The notes under the pieces: generated by a model | The model's input: only the letters and a program-made list of their open reading frames with translations | Told to the model about the DNA's origin: nothing | The model's database searches: none | Part shown: positions 10,348 to 21,375 of the stretch, piece after piece | Layout: each line of letters begins with the position of its first letter | Numbering within the stretch: position 1 is the stretch's first letter | NCBI RefSeq assembly: GCF_000611645.1 | Contig: NW_014012979.1 | Location: 1-22,254 of the forward strand | Length of the DNA stretch: 22,254 bases | From: Monoraphidium neglectum | Taxonomy: Eukaryota > Chlorophyta > Chlorophyceae > Sphaeropleales > Selenastraceae | Direction: 5' to 3' | Program-made: the position numbers and the translations under genes

Positions 10348-13300
10348 TAGATTCCCTCCAACGGCCGAGGGGGCTGCACACACGGCGTGCTTGTGAAAGG
10401 GCCCACAGCACACCTTCTGCTTGTGTGACATGCATGATTTCAATTGGAGGCCTTGCCAGCAGTATTAAAACCCAGTGGGCGTGAGGTGCATCCCGCCGCC
10501 CAGTTGTCGGCACTCCCACAGCGCCTGCACTTGCGCTGCAAAATTTCTCATGGACGCCTAGACTCCGCACACGAGCACTGCCCGCGTCCTCAAAAGCACC
10601 TGCTTGAAGTTGCGAGGGGCTTACTTTGGGCCTGAGCGCGCGCACCTCATGGACCACACTGCCTCAGTTCCGCTGCGGCCGTCCGCAGGATCACGCACAT
10701 CACGGAGGGAGAAACCCTGCCTGCAGGTCCTAGGACTGCAGTTGGGGGACGGCGTGCTTGGCTGTGAAGAATTTTTTGTGTGTGATATGCACTGCTGCTG
10801 CGTGTTTATCAACCCAAGCGCGCACTCTGTAGGAGCACACCCTGAAGTGTGCTGCACTACTTTTGCTGTTCGTATTGTGGCATCAACTTGGCCGCTCGCT
10901 CGCCCACTCAGACACTGACAAAGCCACCTGCGTCACATGTCGCCACGCATGCACGCGTCGTCCTGTGCTGCGTGTGTGCACTGCCCTGATGTTGACGGAT
11001 TGAAACGTGGACCGTCGAGCATTATTCCTAGCTGCTGCCGAATCCCCGCTCCATCCGTCTTCCGCAACACGCTGTCCAAAGGCACAACTTTTCTGTGCGC
11101 TGCATTCCGCCTATTGTGATCAGGTTTGCACATCAAGCCGGCTAAGTGCAAATTATTCGGATCCTTGTCCATCATGGCTACAGGAGGCGTGCGACTCCTT
11201 CTGCCCGCTGCTTAACTGCGGCATGCATGCCGCGTGCCTGCTGACATCTGTAAAAGCCTGGGTGGATAGTCACTGATGCAGTCCCCAAAGAAGAGCAGTA
11301 GAGCTGTGCACACGAAGAGCGCAGGTATGCCGGAAAGCGAGTGACAGCGTTGAGGATCTGCTATTTGTTGATGGGGCTACTCCTGGGCCTGTATGATGCT
11401 GACGCTTACTGGGGTGTGCACACGCTGCATGGGCCGCTCTTGGGGGCGGCGGGCTGCTTCCCTCGCGCTGAAACCGAGCAGCGCGCAGCTCAATGGCAAA
11501 TGCATGCTTGGTGGCGGATTGTGGTTGTAGGTGCCACGGGCTGGCGTGGCAGCCAGGAGGTTTTGAGGTGTTGAGGTATAGCAGCAAACTGCAACGCTCG
11601 CACTAAAAATGAGGGCATACAGTCACGGGGCGGCACAGACATGATGATTGATGTCGTTTGTGCAGGAAGTCACCGCAACTTGTTGGGTGCTGCAGTCAAC
11701 AATGCGACCGATGTGATGTGTGAGGTTTGGAGAGCTGTGATTGACTGCTGCCCCACCGTCATTACACGCCATCCAGGTCAGCTTAGCCGCACAGCTACCA
11801 CACTTGAAGCACCTCATTCAGCCGGGTGGCGGCCCTGTCAAAAGGCGCACATGCTGCTGGGGGCGCCCTCACACATGCATACGCAATCCAGGCGGTATAC
11901 CTGTTACGCTGTGAATACAAGAGCTTTCTGTATGGCACGTGGAGGGTTGCTGGTTACCAGATAGGTTTGATGAACGTCAAAAAAGGCAAAGCAACCCTTC
12001 AAGCAACAAAGGAACCTACCCGCTTCCCCCTCCAAGGAGCTTGCTTCGCTTGATTAGCGTAGCTCTATCTGAGATTTCCGACCGACGCGGTGCATGCGTG
12101 ATGGTGACTCCAGCGCGCCCCTGCTTGGTATGTAGCCAGCGCTGGCGTGTGCTGTGCAAACAGCGCGAGGGATTCTCAGCAGAGCCCGCAGGAGGCCAAC
12201 CATCTGACGCGGGATGAGGTGGTAGCCCTGAACCTGTGACATTGACCAAAACATTAAGGCACGCGAAACAGGTGCCCTTCTGATGCAGCTGCGAAGCAAA
12301 GGGTGCGTGAGACCGCCGGTTCCAGTCAAGAGTTCTGCAAGACGATTCAGGCCTCAGGCTTGGCCGCTGCCGTGTGCCTTCAAATAATGGCCCCCCTCTG
12401 GCGAGTCAGCTAGGTGGCTGGCTGACCCCGTGACGCACGCTCCCACGCTGCTGGGGGTCATTTGGTGCTTATCAGCAGGGCTCGCACAAAGTGTGCGTGC
12501 ACAGGAAGCTGCTGACATGCCCCCCTAACCTGGCCGTTGCCACTTTTATTGGGACTGGCACTCTGTGCTGGCTGCAGGCAGCTGTGAAGTGCTGCAGGGT
12601 TTGAGCGGACATTGCTTGAATGAAAGGGCCAGATACATATTACACCCAACCAATCAGGGTACCAAGGGTGTTGCATCGGCGGCCGCGCAAGACAAGGACA
12701 CCGGCACACTGCGGGCCCCCCATAACACCCTGATCCAGCAGCAGGGGAATATACAAGCCATCAATAGGTTATGTAGCTGAAACGTGAACGCACGGCGATT
12801 GAGAGCTCAGCTGAGCCCTTGTGCGCCGGCAGCTGCGCCTCGCGCGTTCGCATGGGCAAGGGCGCCAGCACGCACGGGCCCAGCTTGGAGATGTTGTGAA
12901 AACCAAAGGCGGTTCTCTGCTGGCAGGCGCCTGACAGCGAGCGCATCTGCACAGTGGCTGCAAGAGGCGTTCACCTTCAAAACAGGAACTTGTAAGATCA
13001 GAGGGTCCAATCTAATGCCGCCAAGCCCCTGCAGGCTCGCAACAACGGCAGTACATATGTGCACAGGCACGAGTGTGTGTGTGTGTGTGTGGGGGGGGGG
13101 AGCGGAGAAACTGCTTGGCACCTTCCAAGCAATCAGCCGGCGACTTGTCGCGGTGCACCACAGACAATAACTGTGTGGCAAACGCCTGGCAAGATATGAG
13201 GAAAGACAAGGCAAACATTATGAACATGGGCGCCCCCAATGGCAGGCCGACAATGGCACATCAGGGGTCCCCGCAGGTGGATGCGGTTTGTCTTCCATCC

Positions 13301-13386
13301 TAATGGAGGGGCCGGCATGAATTAAGTGGCAGATGCGCCGCTGAGAAAAGGCCGACTTTAAGTGCGGGGTTGGCGCAAAAGCGGCT
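10348..13386. other. long stretch without a recognised gene
   Basis: Nothing here matches a family I know. Open plus-strand fragments include a Cys-rich one at 11104-11276 (Cys-rich motif DPCPSWLQEACDSFCPLLNC), one at 11826-12053 (contains YLLRCEYKSFLYGTWRVAGY) and one at 12108-12239 (ends QEANHLTRDEVVALNL). They may be exons of an unidentified gene or chance frames. TGTAA at 11249-11253 is a possible poly(A) signal. GT repeats occur at 13073-13090. Confidence 0.4.
13073..13100. repeat. (GT)9 run followed by G10
   Basis: Nine GT units are followed directly by ten guanines. No coding frame with recognisable content crosses it. Confidence 0.85.
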
Positions 13387-13482
13387 GGGCAGGCAGGCAG
13401 GCAGACTGGGGTGGGGAGGCAGGCAGGCAGGCAGGCAGGCAGGCGAGTATGTGGGTAGGGTGGCAAGCAGGCAGGCAGGCAT
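13387..13482. repeat. GGCA tetranucleotide microsatellite cluster
   Basis: Three blocks of GGCA units lie close together: about 4 units at 13387-13404, about 7 at 13417-13444 and about 3-4 at 13466-13482. Short G-rich spacers separate them. The block lies about 540 bases past the stop of the minus-strand cystinosin-like gene. Units are too short and uniform for CRISPR. Confidence 0.9.
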
Positions 13483-14022
13483 GTGCTATGTGGCAGGCAT
13501 ATGCTATATGTATGATGTGCAAGCCCGCACGTCTTTGCAAAAAAGGCACAAAAAGGTTTCACAATTTTCAGGCTCTTAGACAAGGCTGGCCAGCACGCCG
13601 CGTGCTTCGGCCGTGAGATGAGACATCAGTGCGAGCGTGCATCCCTCTTCTTGGAATTCACAGCCCGAGTGCGGGCCTGTCTGTCCAGGTGTGGCACAAG
13701 GAACTGCAGTCAAAGGCAGGCTTACTGAAGCCCGCCCGCTGCCAAAAAAAGCAGCGTGCACCATGGCACGGCCGACAGTGTGTGAGACAGGCCGGCTGGA
13801 AGGCGTGCGGCTGAGAAAAGGCCGCAGGCGCGCGGTGCGGTCCACATTAGGAACGGCTGCTCACAATGGTGTGTGGCGCGAGCTGCAGCACGGGGCTGGT
13901 CGAGCAGTGGCGCGCGACCGGCTCGCGCGGGTGATGGCGAAGGCCTTTTCAGTCTGGTGTGCGCCCCACAAAGGACTCAGGCATCACATCGCTGAGGAAG
14001 CACCCCTGGGTCACTCACGGCA
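13483..14022. other. 3' flank of the cystinosin-like gene, no recognised gene
   Basis: No conserved coding frame is seen. Part of this interval should be the 3' UTR of the minus-strand transporter gene. I found no TGTAA signal on the minus strand here. Confidence 0.5.
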
Positions 14023-16873
14023 CTAGACCTGCCCCTGGGCGTCCCGCCGCTGCCCCCCGCCGTCCTCCCGGGCGGCGGCGCCCGCCAGCAGCGGCTGGGC
14101 CAGCGCCGCGCCGGCGCTCGCGCCGGCAGCGGCGGCGGGAACGGCAGCGACGGCGCGCCGCGCGGCGATGGGTGGCGCGTTGGAGTAGAGGATGTAGTGT
14201 TGTACCTGCGACATGCGCGCGCGGGTGTCGGTAGCGTCGTCGGCGCGCGTGCTGGCGAAGAATACCCGCAGGCTTGCGACAGCCGCGAGCGTTTTTGCAG
14301 CGGCAAGCTGCGGGGCATCGATCGTACGCCTTCTGCCCCCCCTCCCCAAAGTGTCGATTGCCCGGCCCGCGCGCATCGCTCGCCAGCCCAACCAGTTGGG
14401 GCGTTTGACGCGTTCCGCACAAGGGCAGAAGCATATGAGATTGATCCCCATCGCCCTGTCCGTGTGGCGCTCGTGTGATGAAGCATGCGCTCACACCGCC
14501 TCTTGCCCACCCCAACCACCCTCTTCCTGGCCCATTCCCCCCCACGCACCATGAAAAGGGCGTCAAAAGCCATTGACGCCAGCGCCAGCCCGAGCTTGAC
14601 GGGGTTGGAGGTTACGGGCGCCCCTGAGTTCGGATGTTTCGATGATGGCCATGAGTCAGGTTTAAGTGCGGGGGTGCGTGTGTGCGACCGTGTCTGAGTG
14701 CGTGTGAATGCATGTGGGTGCGCGCAAATGCGTGTGCGCGCGAATGTGCATGCGTCCACATGCGCACGTGTGCGCGCGCGTGTGTGTGTGTGTGCGTGTG
14801 TGTGCGTGTGTGTGTGTGTGCGTGTGTGTGCGTGTGCGTGTGCGTGTGTGTGTGTGTAGCGGTAGTTGTAGGTAGTTGTGAGAGGGGTGGCGCAGACTTG
14901 CCCACCGCAAGGGGTCAGGTCGGGCGTGCAATTTGAAAACCACGCCTGTGCATTTGAGCTGGAAGGGACGCGCCAAGCGGGCGCACACGCACACGCGTGT
15001 GCATTGCGGGCTCGCCGCTCACAGTCGCCGGTGGCCCAGCAGGTCAGCAGCTGCTGCCCCAGCGACAGCGCGCCCCCGGTGAAGTCCAGCAGGATGTTGA
15101 GGATCGACCAGCCCCGGGTGCTGCGGCGCCGCCAGTTGAGCGCGGCCTGGCGGGGCGGGCGGGCACGACAAACTTCAAAACGGGGCGGGTGAGAGGGGGT
15201 GAGCGCTGGGCACGGCAGGGCCGTGCAGCTGGACTGGCCCCTCGGGGCTGGCGCGCCCCCCGGCCCGGAGGTGTGCGATTCGGGGCGCGGGTGTGTCGCG
15301 GCGTGTGTGTGTGGGGGGAGGGGCTGCGGAGGCCAGTGCAGAGAGCGCACCTGTGGGATGTACTTGATGAGGGTGACCTGCGGACCAAAATACAGATGAG
15401 ATGGAGCAGCCGTCAAGTGGGGCAGCGGTGTGCCAGGTGCGCGATGTGAGGGGCAGGCCTTGCATGCAGTAGCTGGAGGGTGCGCGCAGCTACTGGTAGG
15501 GTATGCATTCGCTGCCACCAGGCAGCCAGACGGTCAGGTGTGAGCGCGATGATGCGCAGTGCTGTCGGGCCGCAGGCGAGATGGCTTCAAGCGCGCCCGC
15601 TCATGCGTCGCGCCGGGAGCGGCCAAGGCCGCAAAGTAGCTTCAACAGCGCCTGCTCATGCGTTGCGTTGCGAGCGCCAGCGGCCGCCCCTCACCGCCAT
15701 CTTGATCCAGGCGAGGAAATACAGCCAGTCCACCCAGTGCAGCCACGGCGCCGCCGCCGGCCCCAGCCACGACCACCGCCCTGCGACCGCCGCGCCGTAC
15801 GCTGCTGCCGCCGCGGCCGCGGCCGCGACGCCGGCGGCGACGGCGGCGTGCACCCTCTGGCCCTTGGCGCGGGGGTAGGCGACGCACTGCGTCGCCGTCA
15901 GCAGCGTCACCAGCAGCGCGTGCAGGGCGAATGCCACGTCGTTCACCTCGACGGCGTAGGGGCAGAAACCGCCATACAGCAGCTCGGCCGCCTTTGGGCC
16001 CGCGCCCAGGAAGCTGCCGCTGATGGATTCAGGCGCCCCGCCGCCAGGGGCGCCGCTGCCCGCGGCCGCGGCCGCGCCGCCGAGCCTGTTCGGCTTCCGG
16101 GGGCACTCGAAGATGAAGAAGATGACGCAGTTGAAGGTGGCGTAGGCGGCCCAGCCGAGCAGGTTGAGGGCGAGGAAGTCTAGGGACAGGCCGGACACAT
16201 TCTTCAGCCTGAAGTTCATGATTACCTGGTTTGGTCATGTAAGGTCATTACGCAAGGTGGTTGAGCAACGCGGTTCGGTGCCCTTGCATGAACAGGAAGG
16301 GGATGCCCGGGCACGCCGGCTCGGCGGGGTGGGGAGCCGCCGTGCGAGGCTGAAGCAACCTCGCGCATCTGCCCGTGCCGCTGGCGAGTTCGAAAAGTGC
16401 GGGCGCGCTGCTCCCTGCGGCATGCTTATATTGTGCGTGGGCCGCACGCGCAACTGCACACATGCTCAGGCATGCATGAGTTGCCTCCAGGCATGGAATT
16501 CCCGCTCTGTTGCTTCAAAGCCGATTCCCAGGAGCCTGGATGGCTCCAGAAGCCGGCTATCACATGGGCAATCCCGATTTCTCACCTGAGGATAAAATGA
16601 CAGGCTCCAAGCCAGCGTATAAGACCAGCCTGTTGCCGCCTGCGCCCACGCTGCCCACCCCTGCAGCTTTGGGTTTGGCGACGCGGCGCCCATGGCGCAG
16701 CCTGCTGCAAGCACCAGCAGCAGCACACGCCAAGCGCCGCTCCCGTCGCTGCCGGCGACGCGCTCGTGGGCGCGCTGGCGTCGGCTGACGTCTTCGCTAT
16801 CATCGTCCAAATCGTTCGCCACGTCTACATCTCTATAATCTCCTTGCAATTCGTGTCCTGGCCCGCGGCCCAT
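14023..16873 (-). CDS. CTNS: cystinosin-like PQ-loop transporter, six exons, complete
   Basis: Cystinosin exports cystine from lysosomes or vacuoles together with protons. Minus-strand exons are 16873-16586, 16225-15695, 15377-15351, 15146-15023, 14623-14550 and 14205-14023, all GT-AG, giving 408 residues (human 367). PQ loop 1 spans LAWSLSFYPQ and VIMNFRLKNVSGLSLDFLAL (about residues 87-116). PQ loop 2 spans VTLIKYIPQ and AALNWRRRSTRGWSI (274-297), followed by LLDFTGGALSLGQQLLT. The membrane-embedded LDF motifs that carry the proton-coupling Asp residues in the family are kept in both repeats, as is the Lys in WIKMAV. Compared with the human protein, the luminal N-terminal domain is short: about 80 residues, with one hydrophobic segment AWRVLLLVLAAGC. 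There is an Ala/Gly-rich loop insert of about 35 residues in exon 2, and the C terminus is an Ala-rich tail of about 45 residues without a GYDQL-type sorting signal. The start at 16873 is the first ATG; earlier exons cannot be excluded. Confidence 0.95.
14680..14860. repeat. GT-rich microsatellite in intron 4 of the cystinosin-like gene
   Basis: About 180 bases consist largely of GTGTGC and GTGT units, densest at 14770-14860. They lie wholly within the intron between the exons at 15023 and 14623. In the transcript the tract reads CA/CG-rich. Confidence 0.85.
15584..15667. repeat. imperfect tandem duplication in cystinosin-like intron 2
   Basis: Two 29-base copies (15584-15612 and 15639-15667) share GCTTCAA, then GCGCC, then GCTCATGCGT, at a 55-base offset with a few mismatches. 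Both are intronic, so the duplication does not change the protein. Confidence 0.7.
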
Positions 16874-17917
16874 CGCTGCTGGCGCCCCTCACGACGTACC
16901 TGAAGCGAGATTCTAAATTACTATGCAGTCCCTCATGGATACTGCGATTCGTTAGAAACTCGGTAACAGTGGCGAGCAGCAACACACGAGAAGCAGCAGT
17001 GTGGTGGGCAGGGAGGCTATGTCAAGCACTTGACTCATCGCAGAAGGTGGAGGCTGGATGTCAGCGTGTCAGCCGCCTGCCATATCAGCCTTTGGTCAAA
17101 AACGTGAGCAACAAAACTGCTGTGCGGTGCGCTTTGGTTTGGGCGGCTCCAGCAAGCGGCTCGCCGCAAGCCACATGGCTACTAAGCTACAGGTGGTCAT
17201 GTCTTGTAGCTGTTGCAGACCTGTGGGGTTGTTGCACACCGGTGAGGTTGCGCGTGGCGGCAATTTCGCCCGATTATGGGGGCCATGCAGCAGTGCACCG
17301 ATGCAGCGCTTTCCACATCGCCTGGCAGCTTCTACGGTTTTGACGTTGGCCGGCTGGCTCGCATTGCTGGGTGCGCCAGGTCTGGATTGCAGGGTCATGT
17401 CATGCAATGACATGGAAGCATGCAGAAAATTACTTGTAGGCCTGCTGGTGTGGGGTGTCATGGTGTGGCTGGAGAAAATATTACGGTGATTGTGGCCTTT
17501 TTCATTCTATCTGTGCGCGGTCGGCTGGTGCGACCGCCACCGGTACTTCCAAATGTTGTTTCAACATACAGTCCTCTGTCTCACACACCACATGGGCATG
17601 TTTCTCCAGAAATCCTCATTGATGGGGCAATCTGAGGCCCGGTTTCTATGGACGTGCAGCACTGTGCGGCACCTGGCGGCTGCGCATTTGGTGCCCTGTT
17701 GGTGCCCCTCTGCGGACACTGGAATGCCAGCTAGAAGACAGCGCATCCCAGGGCAGACCATCAGCTGTCTTGATCACGCAACATACGGTATACGATACTG
17801 AAAAGTGGCCCGCCAAATTGATCTCCACTCACCAGATCTGGCCTAGCTGTCACGCCTCGTACGCAGGTCGCTATGATATGATACTACATATACAAGACAC
17901 AACACACTCAAAGCGAC
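16874..17917. other. divergent intergenic region between the cystinosin-like and MYND genes
   Basis: About 1 kb separates two divergently transcribed start codons and should hold both promoters. Composition is less GC-rich than the flanking genes. Open frames at 16969-17489 show no domain. An AT-rich stretch, ATGATATGATACTACATATAC, at 17874-17894 just upstream of the MYND start might contain core promoter or 5' UTR sequence, but no firm element can be named. Confidence 0.5.
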
Positions 17918-19677
17918 GTGGACCAGTGCGTGATGGACACCCTCAGCGCCCTCTCGCGTGCCCTGGCGCGGGGAGAGGACCGGAAAGTAGACATCCTGAC
18001 CCGCAAGATTGATTCCAATGGAGTGCATCCCAGCAGCCTGCAGCCCCGTGGCCTCGTTCAATTGCTCAATGCCTTGTGGTGCGCTGAGCGCGCAGGCAGT
18101 GGTACGAAAGGCGGCCGCAGCAGCAACAGCAGTGGCGGCAGCAGCAGCCATACAGACAGCCGTGCTCAGATGCAGAACATGGTCCTGAAGAAGCTGGCCG
18201 CCATGACCGCCGGGGAAAGAGGGCCGCTGCTGCACCACCTCAAGACAGCGGAGTGCGGCCATGCCGTCGCTGCGGCGATCGTGCGGGCCGAGCGCGCAGC
18301 GCTGCTATCTAGCGGCGAAGGCAGCCCTCACGGCGGCGGCAGCAACGGCGGCGGCGGCCGCGGCGAGCGCGAGGCGTGGGGCGCCGTCCTGATGCTGCTG
18401 CACTTCTTGTGCAAGGGCGCGGAGGGGGTGTCCCCGGCCGCCGCCGCAGCCGCCCTGACGCCTGGGTTGCTGCCGGGGATGCTGCGGCTGGCACGCCTGC
18501 TCCCCGAGGAGCTCGACGTGCCTGGGCGTTGCCTGTCCGGCGACTTGCTGCTATGCCTTACCCTGCTCTCGATGCCCTTTGCCACTTCAGCCGCGGCGCT
18601 GGCGCCGCACGCCACGCAAGACGCCGCGGCGCACGCGGCGTGGGAGCGCGCGCTGGCAGACTCGGCCGCAGGCGTCGCAGAATGCCTGTGTGTGTGCCTC
18701 GAGGAGGGGCCCGGCGCGGCGGCCGACGCGCTCAAGGCAGCCAATCTTATTTGGTCCCCGGGATCAGGGCGCGCCAGCCGGGTCGGCCTCGTGCGAGAGC
18801 TGCTGGCGCGAGCGCCGCGGTGCTTCCCGCCGCTGGCGCAGGCGCTGGGGCGCCCGGTCCCCTGGTTGGCTCAGCATGCAGCGCTTGGGGTGATATCGGA
18901 TTGTCTGGACCCACTGGCTGGCAGCTGCGCCACCGTCGTCGCGGCGTGCGGCGGCGAGCTGATCACAAATCTGCTGGCGATCGTCGCGGGCTGCGGTGCC
19001 GCCTTGAGGGCGGCTCGAGCCTACGGTGAGAGCTTGCAGTCGGCGACTCACGACCCTATGCTCGCGGCAACGTGCCTGCATCGCATCGTGGAGTGGGAGC
19101 ACAGCGCTGCAGCTGCTGAGGGCGCCTCCGCCGCTGCTGCGGCGGCGAGCAGCACCGGCCAGCCGGGCGCAGCGGTTGCAGCGGGGGCGTGCGGACAGCC
19201 TCGGCGGCGTAGCATCTTGTCATCGCGGCGCAGCGCAGCTGCACTCGCCGTCGGCCTGCGCTGCGCAGTGGATGCTCTGGAAGCGGTGGACACATCTTTG
19301 GTGATCATGTACGTGTGCCAAGTCATAGTTTTGGTGGCCGCGACCGAGCGCATGGCGTGCGGTGGCGGCTGTGGCGGCGCTAGCAGCAGCAACAGCAGCG
19401 GCGACAGCACTAGCAGCAGCAGCGGCAGCGGCAACGGCAGCAGCACCGATGACAGCGCTGGCGACAGCGGCTTCGTCGAAGCACTCCGCCGCGTGAACGT
19501 TTGCAATGTACTCACCCGCGCGCTGCAGCAACAGGGGCCTGCGCGCCTGGCTGAATTTGTGCGCGTGTGGGTGGCGGCAGCGCAAGTGGCATTGGCGTAC
19601 GGGCGGCTGCCGGCAGCAGGGCTCGGCTTGCAGGTGTGCATCCCCAAGCTACAGCAACTGCAGTGCCTCCAGCACCC

Positions 19678-19768
<91 letters not shown>

Positions 19769-20435
19769 CAGGAGGAGCATGACCATGACCATGAGGTTGA
19801 GCTGCTGCACTCTGCATGGCAGGAGCTGGCCGTGGCTGGCGGCAGCCCTGCAGCACTGCTGCTGGTGGAGCAGTTCTGGCCCGCCTGCGCGGTGACCGCC
19901 GCTGCACGGGTGTTTGCAAGTTCCGAAAGGAACGCGACACGAGAGGAGGGCGCTGCGATGCTGCTAGAGGGCTTTGCCATGTGGGCAGGGTGCGAGTGGC
20001 CCAAATGTAGCCCTGATCAGACGTTCGCCGCCGCCAACGCCGATGCACTGCAGCTGGCAGCAGCACCACCCAGCCTTCAGCACGTGTCGCGCGCCGCCCT
20101 AGCGCTCGCAACGCTGCACTCGCACGCAAAGCGCGGCTGTGATCGCAAGCACAGCGGCAGCCAGGACAGCCGCGGCGGAGGCGGCGGGTGCGCCGCAGCG
20201 GTAGCTTTCAAGGCAGTGACGTGGGCTGCGCTGCGCGAGCTGCAGGGCACTGAGGCGTGGAAGCATGCGGAGGAGGTATCACAGAGAGTGCGGCAGCACG
20301 ACCAACAGCAGCAAGACCAGCAGCAGCCACAGCAGGGCCAGCAACAGCAGCAGCAGCAGAATAATACACCAGCAAGAGTAGAAGCAGCTGCGGTGGCAAC
20401 GGCAACAGAATCAATGGCCGTGGAAAGTCCATCAT

Positions 20436-20489
<54 letters not shown>

Positions 20490-20788
20490 CTTCATCACCA
20501 TCATCACCAGCAGAAGCAGCAGGCGCAGTAGCACACCCCACGCGTGGAGCAGGTGACACTGCAGCTGGCCGGTGCGCTGGCTGCGGTCAAGCGGCGCACC
20601 CGGGCGGCGCGCGCTTGCACCTGTGTGCGGGCTGCCGCGCCGCGCGCTTCTGCTCCGACGCCTGCTTCAAGCGCTCGTGGCCGGGCCACAAGGCGTTTTG
20701 CAAGGCCGAGCAGGCGCGACGCCAGGCCGCGCGCGCCACCAAGGCACGGGAGGCCAAGATGTGCATGGAACAGCAGCAGCAGACATGA
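17918..20788 (+). CDS. MYND-type zinc-finger protein with poly-Gln and poly-Ala tracts, single exon
   Basis: One uninterrupted frame of 956 codons runs from ATG 17918 to TGA 20786-20788, unlike its intron-rich neighbours. A MYND finger sits at residues 886-928: CAGC, then CAGC, FCSDAC, and WPGHKAFC, which supply the full C/C/C/C/C/C/H/C zinc set. MYND fingers usually bind proline-rich partners in transcriptional or chromatin proteins, or accompany SET domains; no SET domain is seen. Residues 1-570 are Ala/Leu-rich and helical in character, possibly armadillo-like, with Ser/Gly-rich spacers near 68-80 and 488-520. Residues 588-616 are poly-Gln (10 Q, RE, 17 Q), followed by an acidic/His stretch EQEEHDHDHE. 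A second Gln-rich region lies near 790-815, and 17 Ala at 841-857. MYND proteins with large Ala-rich, low-complexity N-terminal parts are common in volvocine and chlorellacean algae. Its job is unknown. Confidence 0.88.
19679..19765 (+). repeat. CAG repeat coding poly-Gln in the MYND gene
   Basis: Twenty-seven CAG codons are interrupted once by CGG GAG. Codon purity suggests recent expansion by slippage rather than selection on the amino acid alone. Confidence 0.92.
20438..20488 (+). repeat. GCA repeat coding 17 Ala in the MYND gene
   Basis: A pure run of GCA codons encodes alanine. It is the same CAG/GCA sequence register as the poly-Gln tract, read one frame over. Confidence 0.92.
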
Positions 20789-21375
20789 CTGAAATGAGTA
20801 ACTCTGCGCCCACGTGTATGTTCAAAGCCATAGGTGTCAAGATGATGGTTGTGAGATGTCCACTAAATGTGCAACCATACCCTTCAGGGCTTGGGGGGGA
20901 CTGCAACTCCGGAATTCATTGACAGGGTTTTCAAGGGGACTGCAGGTCCGCAGAATTTGGGAAGGTGCAATGGCCAGCAGTATACTTTTGTTTCCATGCT
21001 TCTTCTTGCTTGTGTGCAGCTGCCTGCTGCTTGCTTGTGTGCAGCCTGTGCGACACAGCACCATGGCCCCTGGACTTGCGACTGCAGGATTACAACCAAA
21101 CTCGTCCACCCCCTGATGCGAAAGCAGCCACCTGACCGTCTGCGGCTCCCAGGTGGTGCTTGATACAGCTCCCTTTTGGGAAGGACTCTGTGACCAGGCC
21201 TGCTTGTCACTCGCCACCCGCTTGGATTGCGCGGTGACGGCGGCGCCGGCGCACGCAATAGAACGTACAATACTGTGCACAGCTCATGTGCTGACAGCTT
21301 AATTGAAAGCTTACTGTAGAGATTTAGCAAGCTCTATAGCCTCAAACGGTATTTGCAGGACAACAGCAGATCAAA
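20789..21375. other. intergenic region upstream of the SWC5/CFDP1-like gene
   Basis: Holds the 3' UTR of the MYND gene and the promoter of the next gene. No coding frame is convincing. A 16-base direct repeat (CTTGCTTGTGTGCAGC) occurs at 21005-21020 and 21030-21045. Confidence 0.55.
21005..21045. repeat. 16-base direct repeat, 25-base offset
   Basis: The sequence CTTGCTTGTGTGCAGC occurs twice exactly with nine bases between copies. It is probably a local slippage product. Confidence 0.7.

Noticed and set aside
13387..13482. Repeat block considered as a CRISPR array
   Set aside because: The units are four bases long with no unique spacers, so it is an ordinary microsatellite in a eukaryotic genome.
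13977..15518. 513-codon minus-strand frame
   Set aside because: Only short parts of it are real (cystinosin-like exons 4 and 5). The rest is intron, including the long His/Thr-rich translation of the GT repeat.
19048..20004. 318-codon minus-strand frame with a poly-Cys run
   Set aside because: Shadow of the MYND gene; the Cys run is the complement of the CAG repeat.
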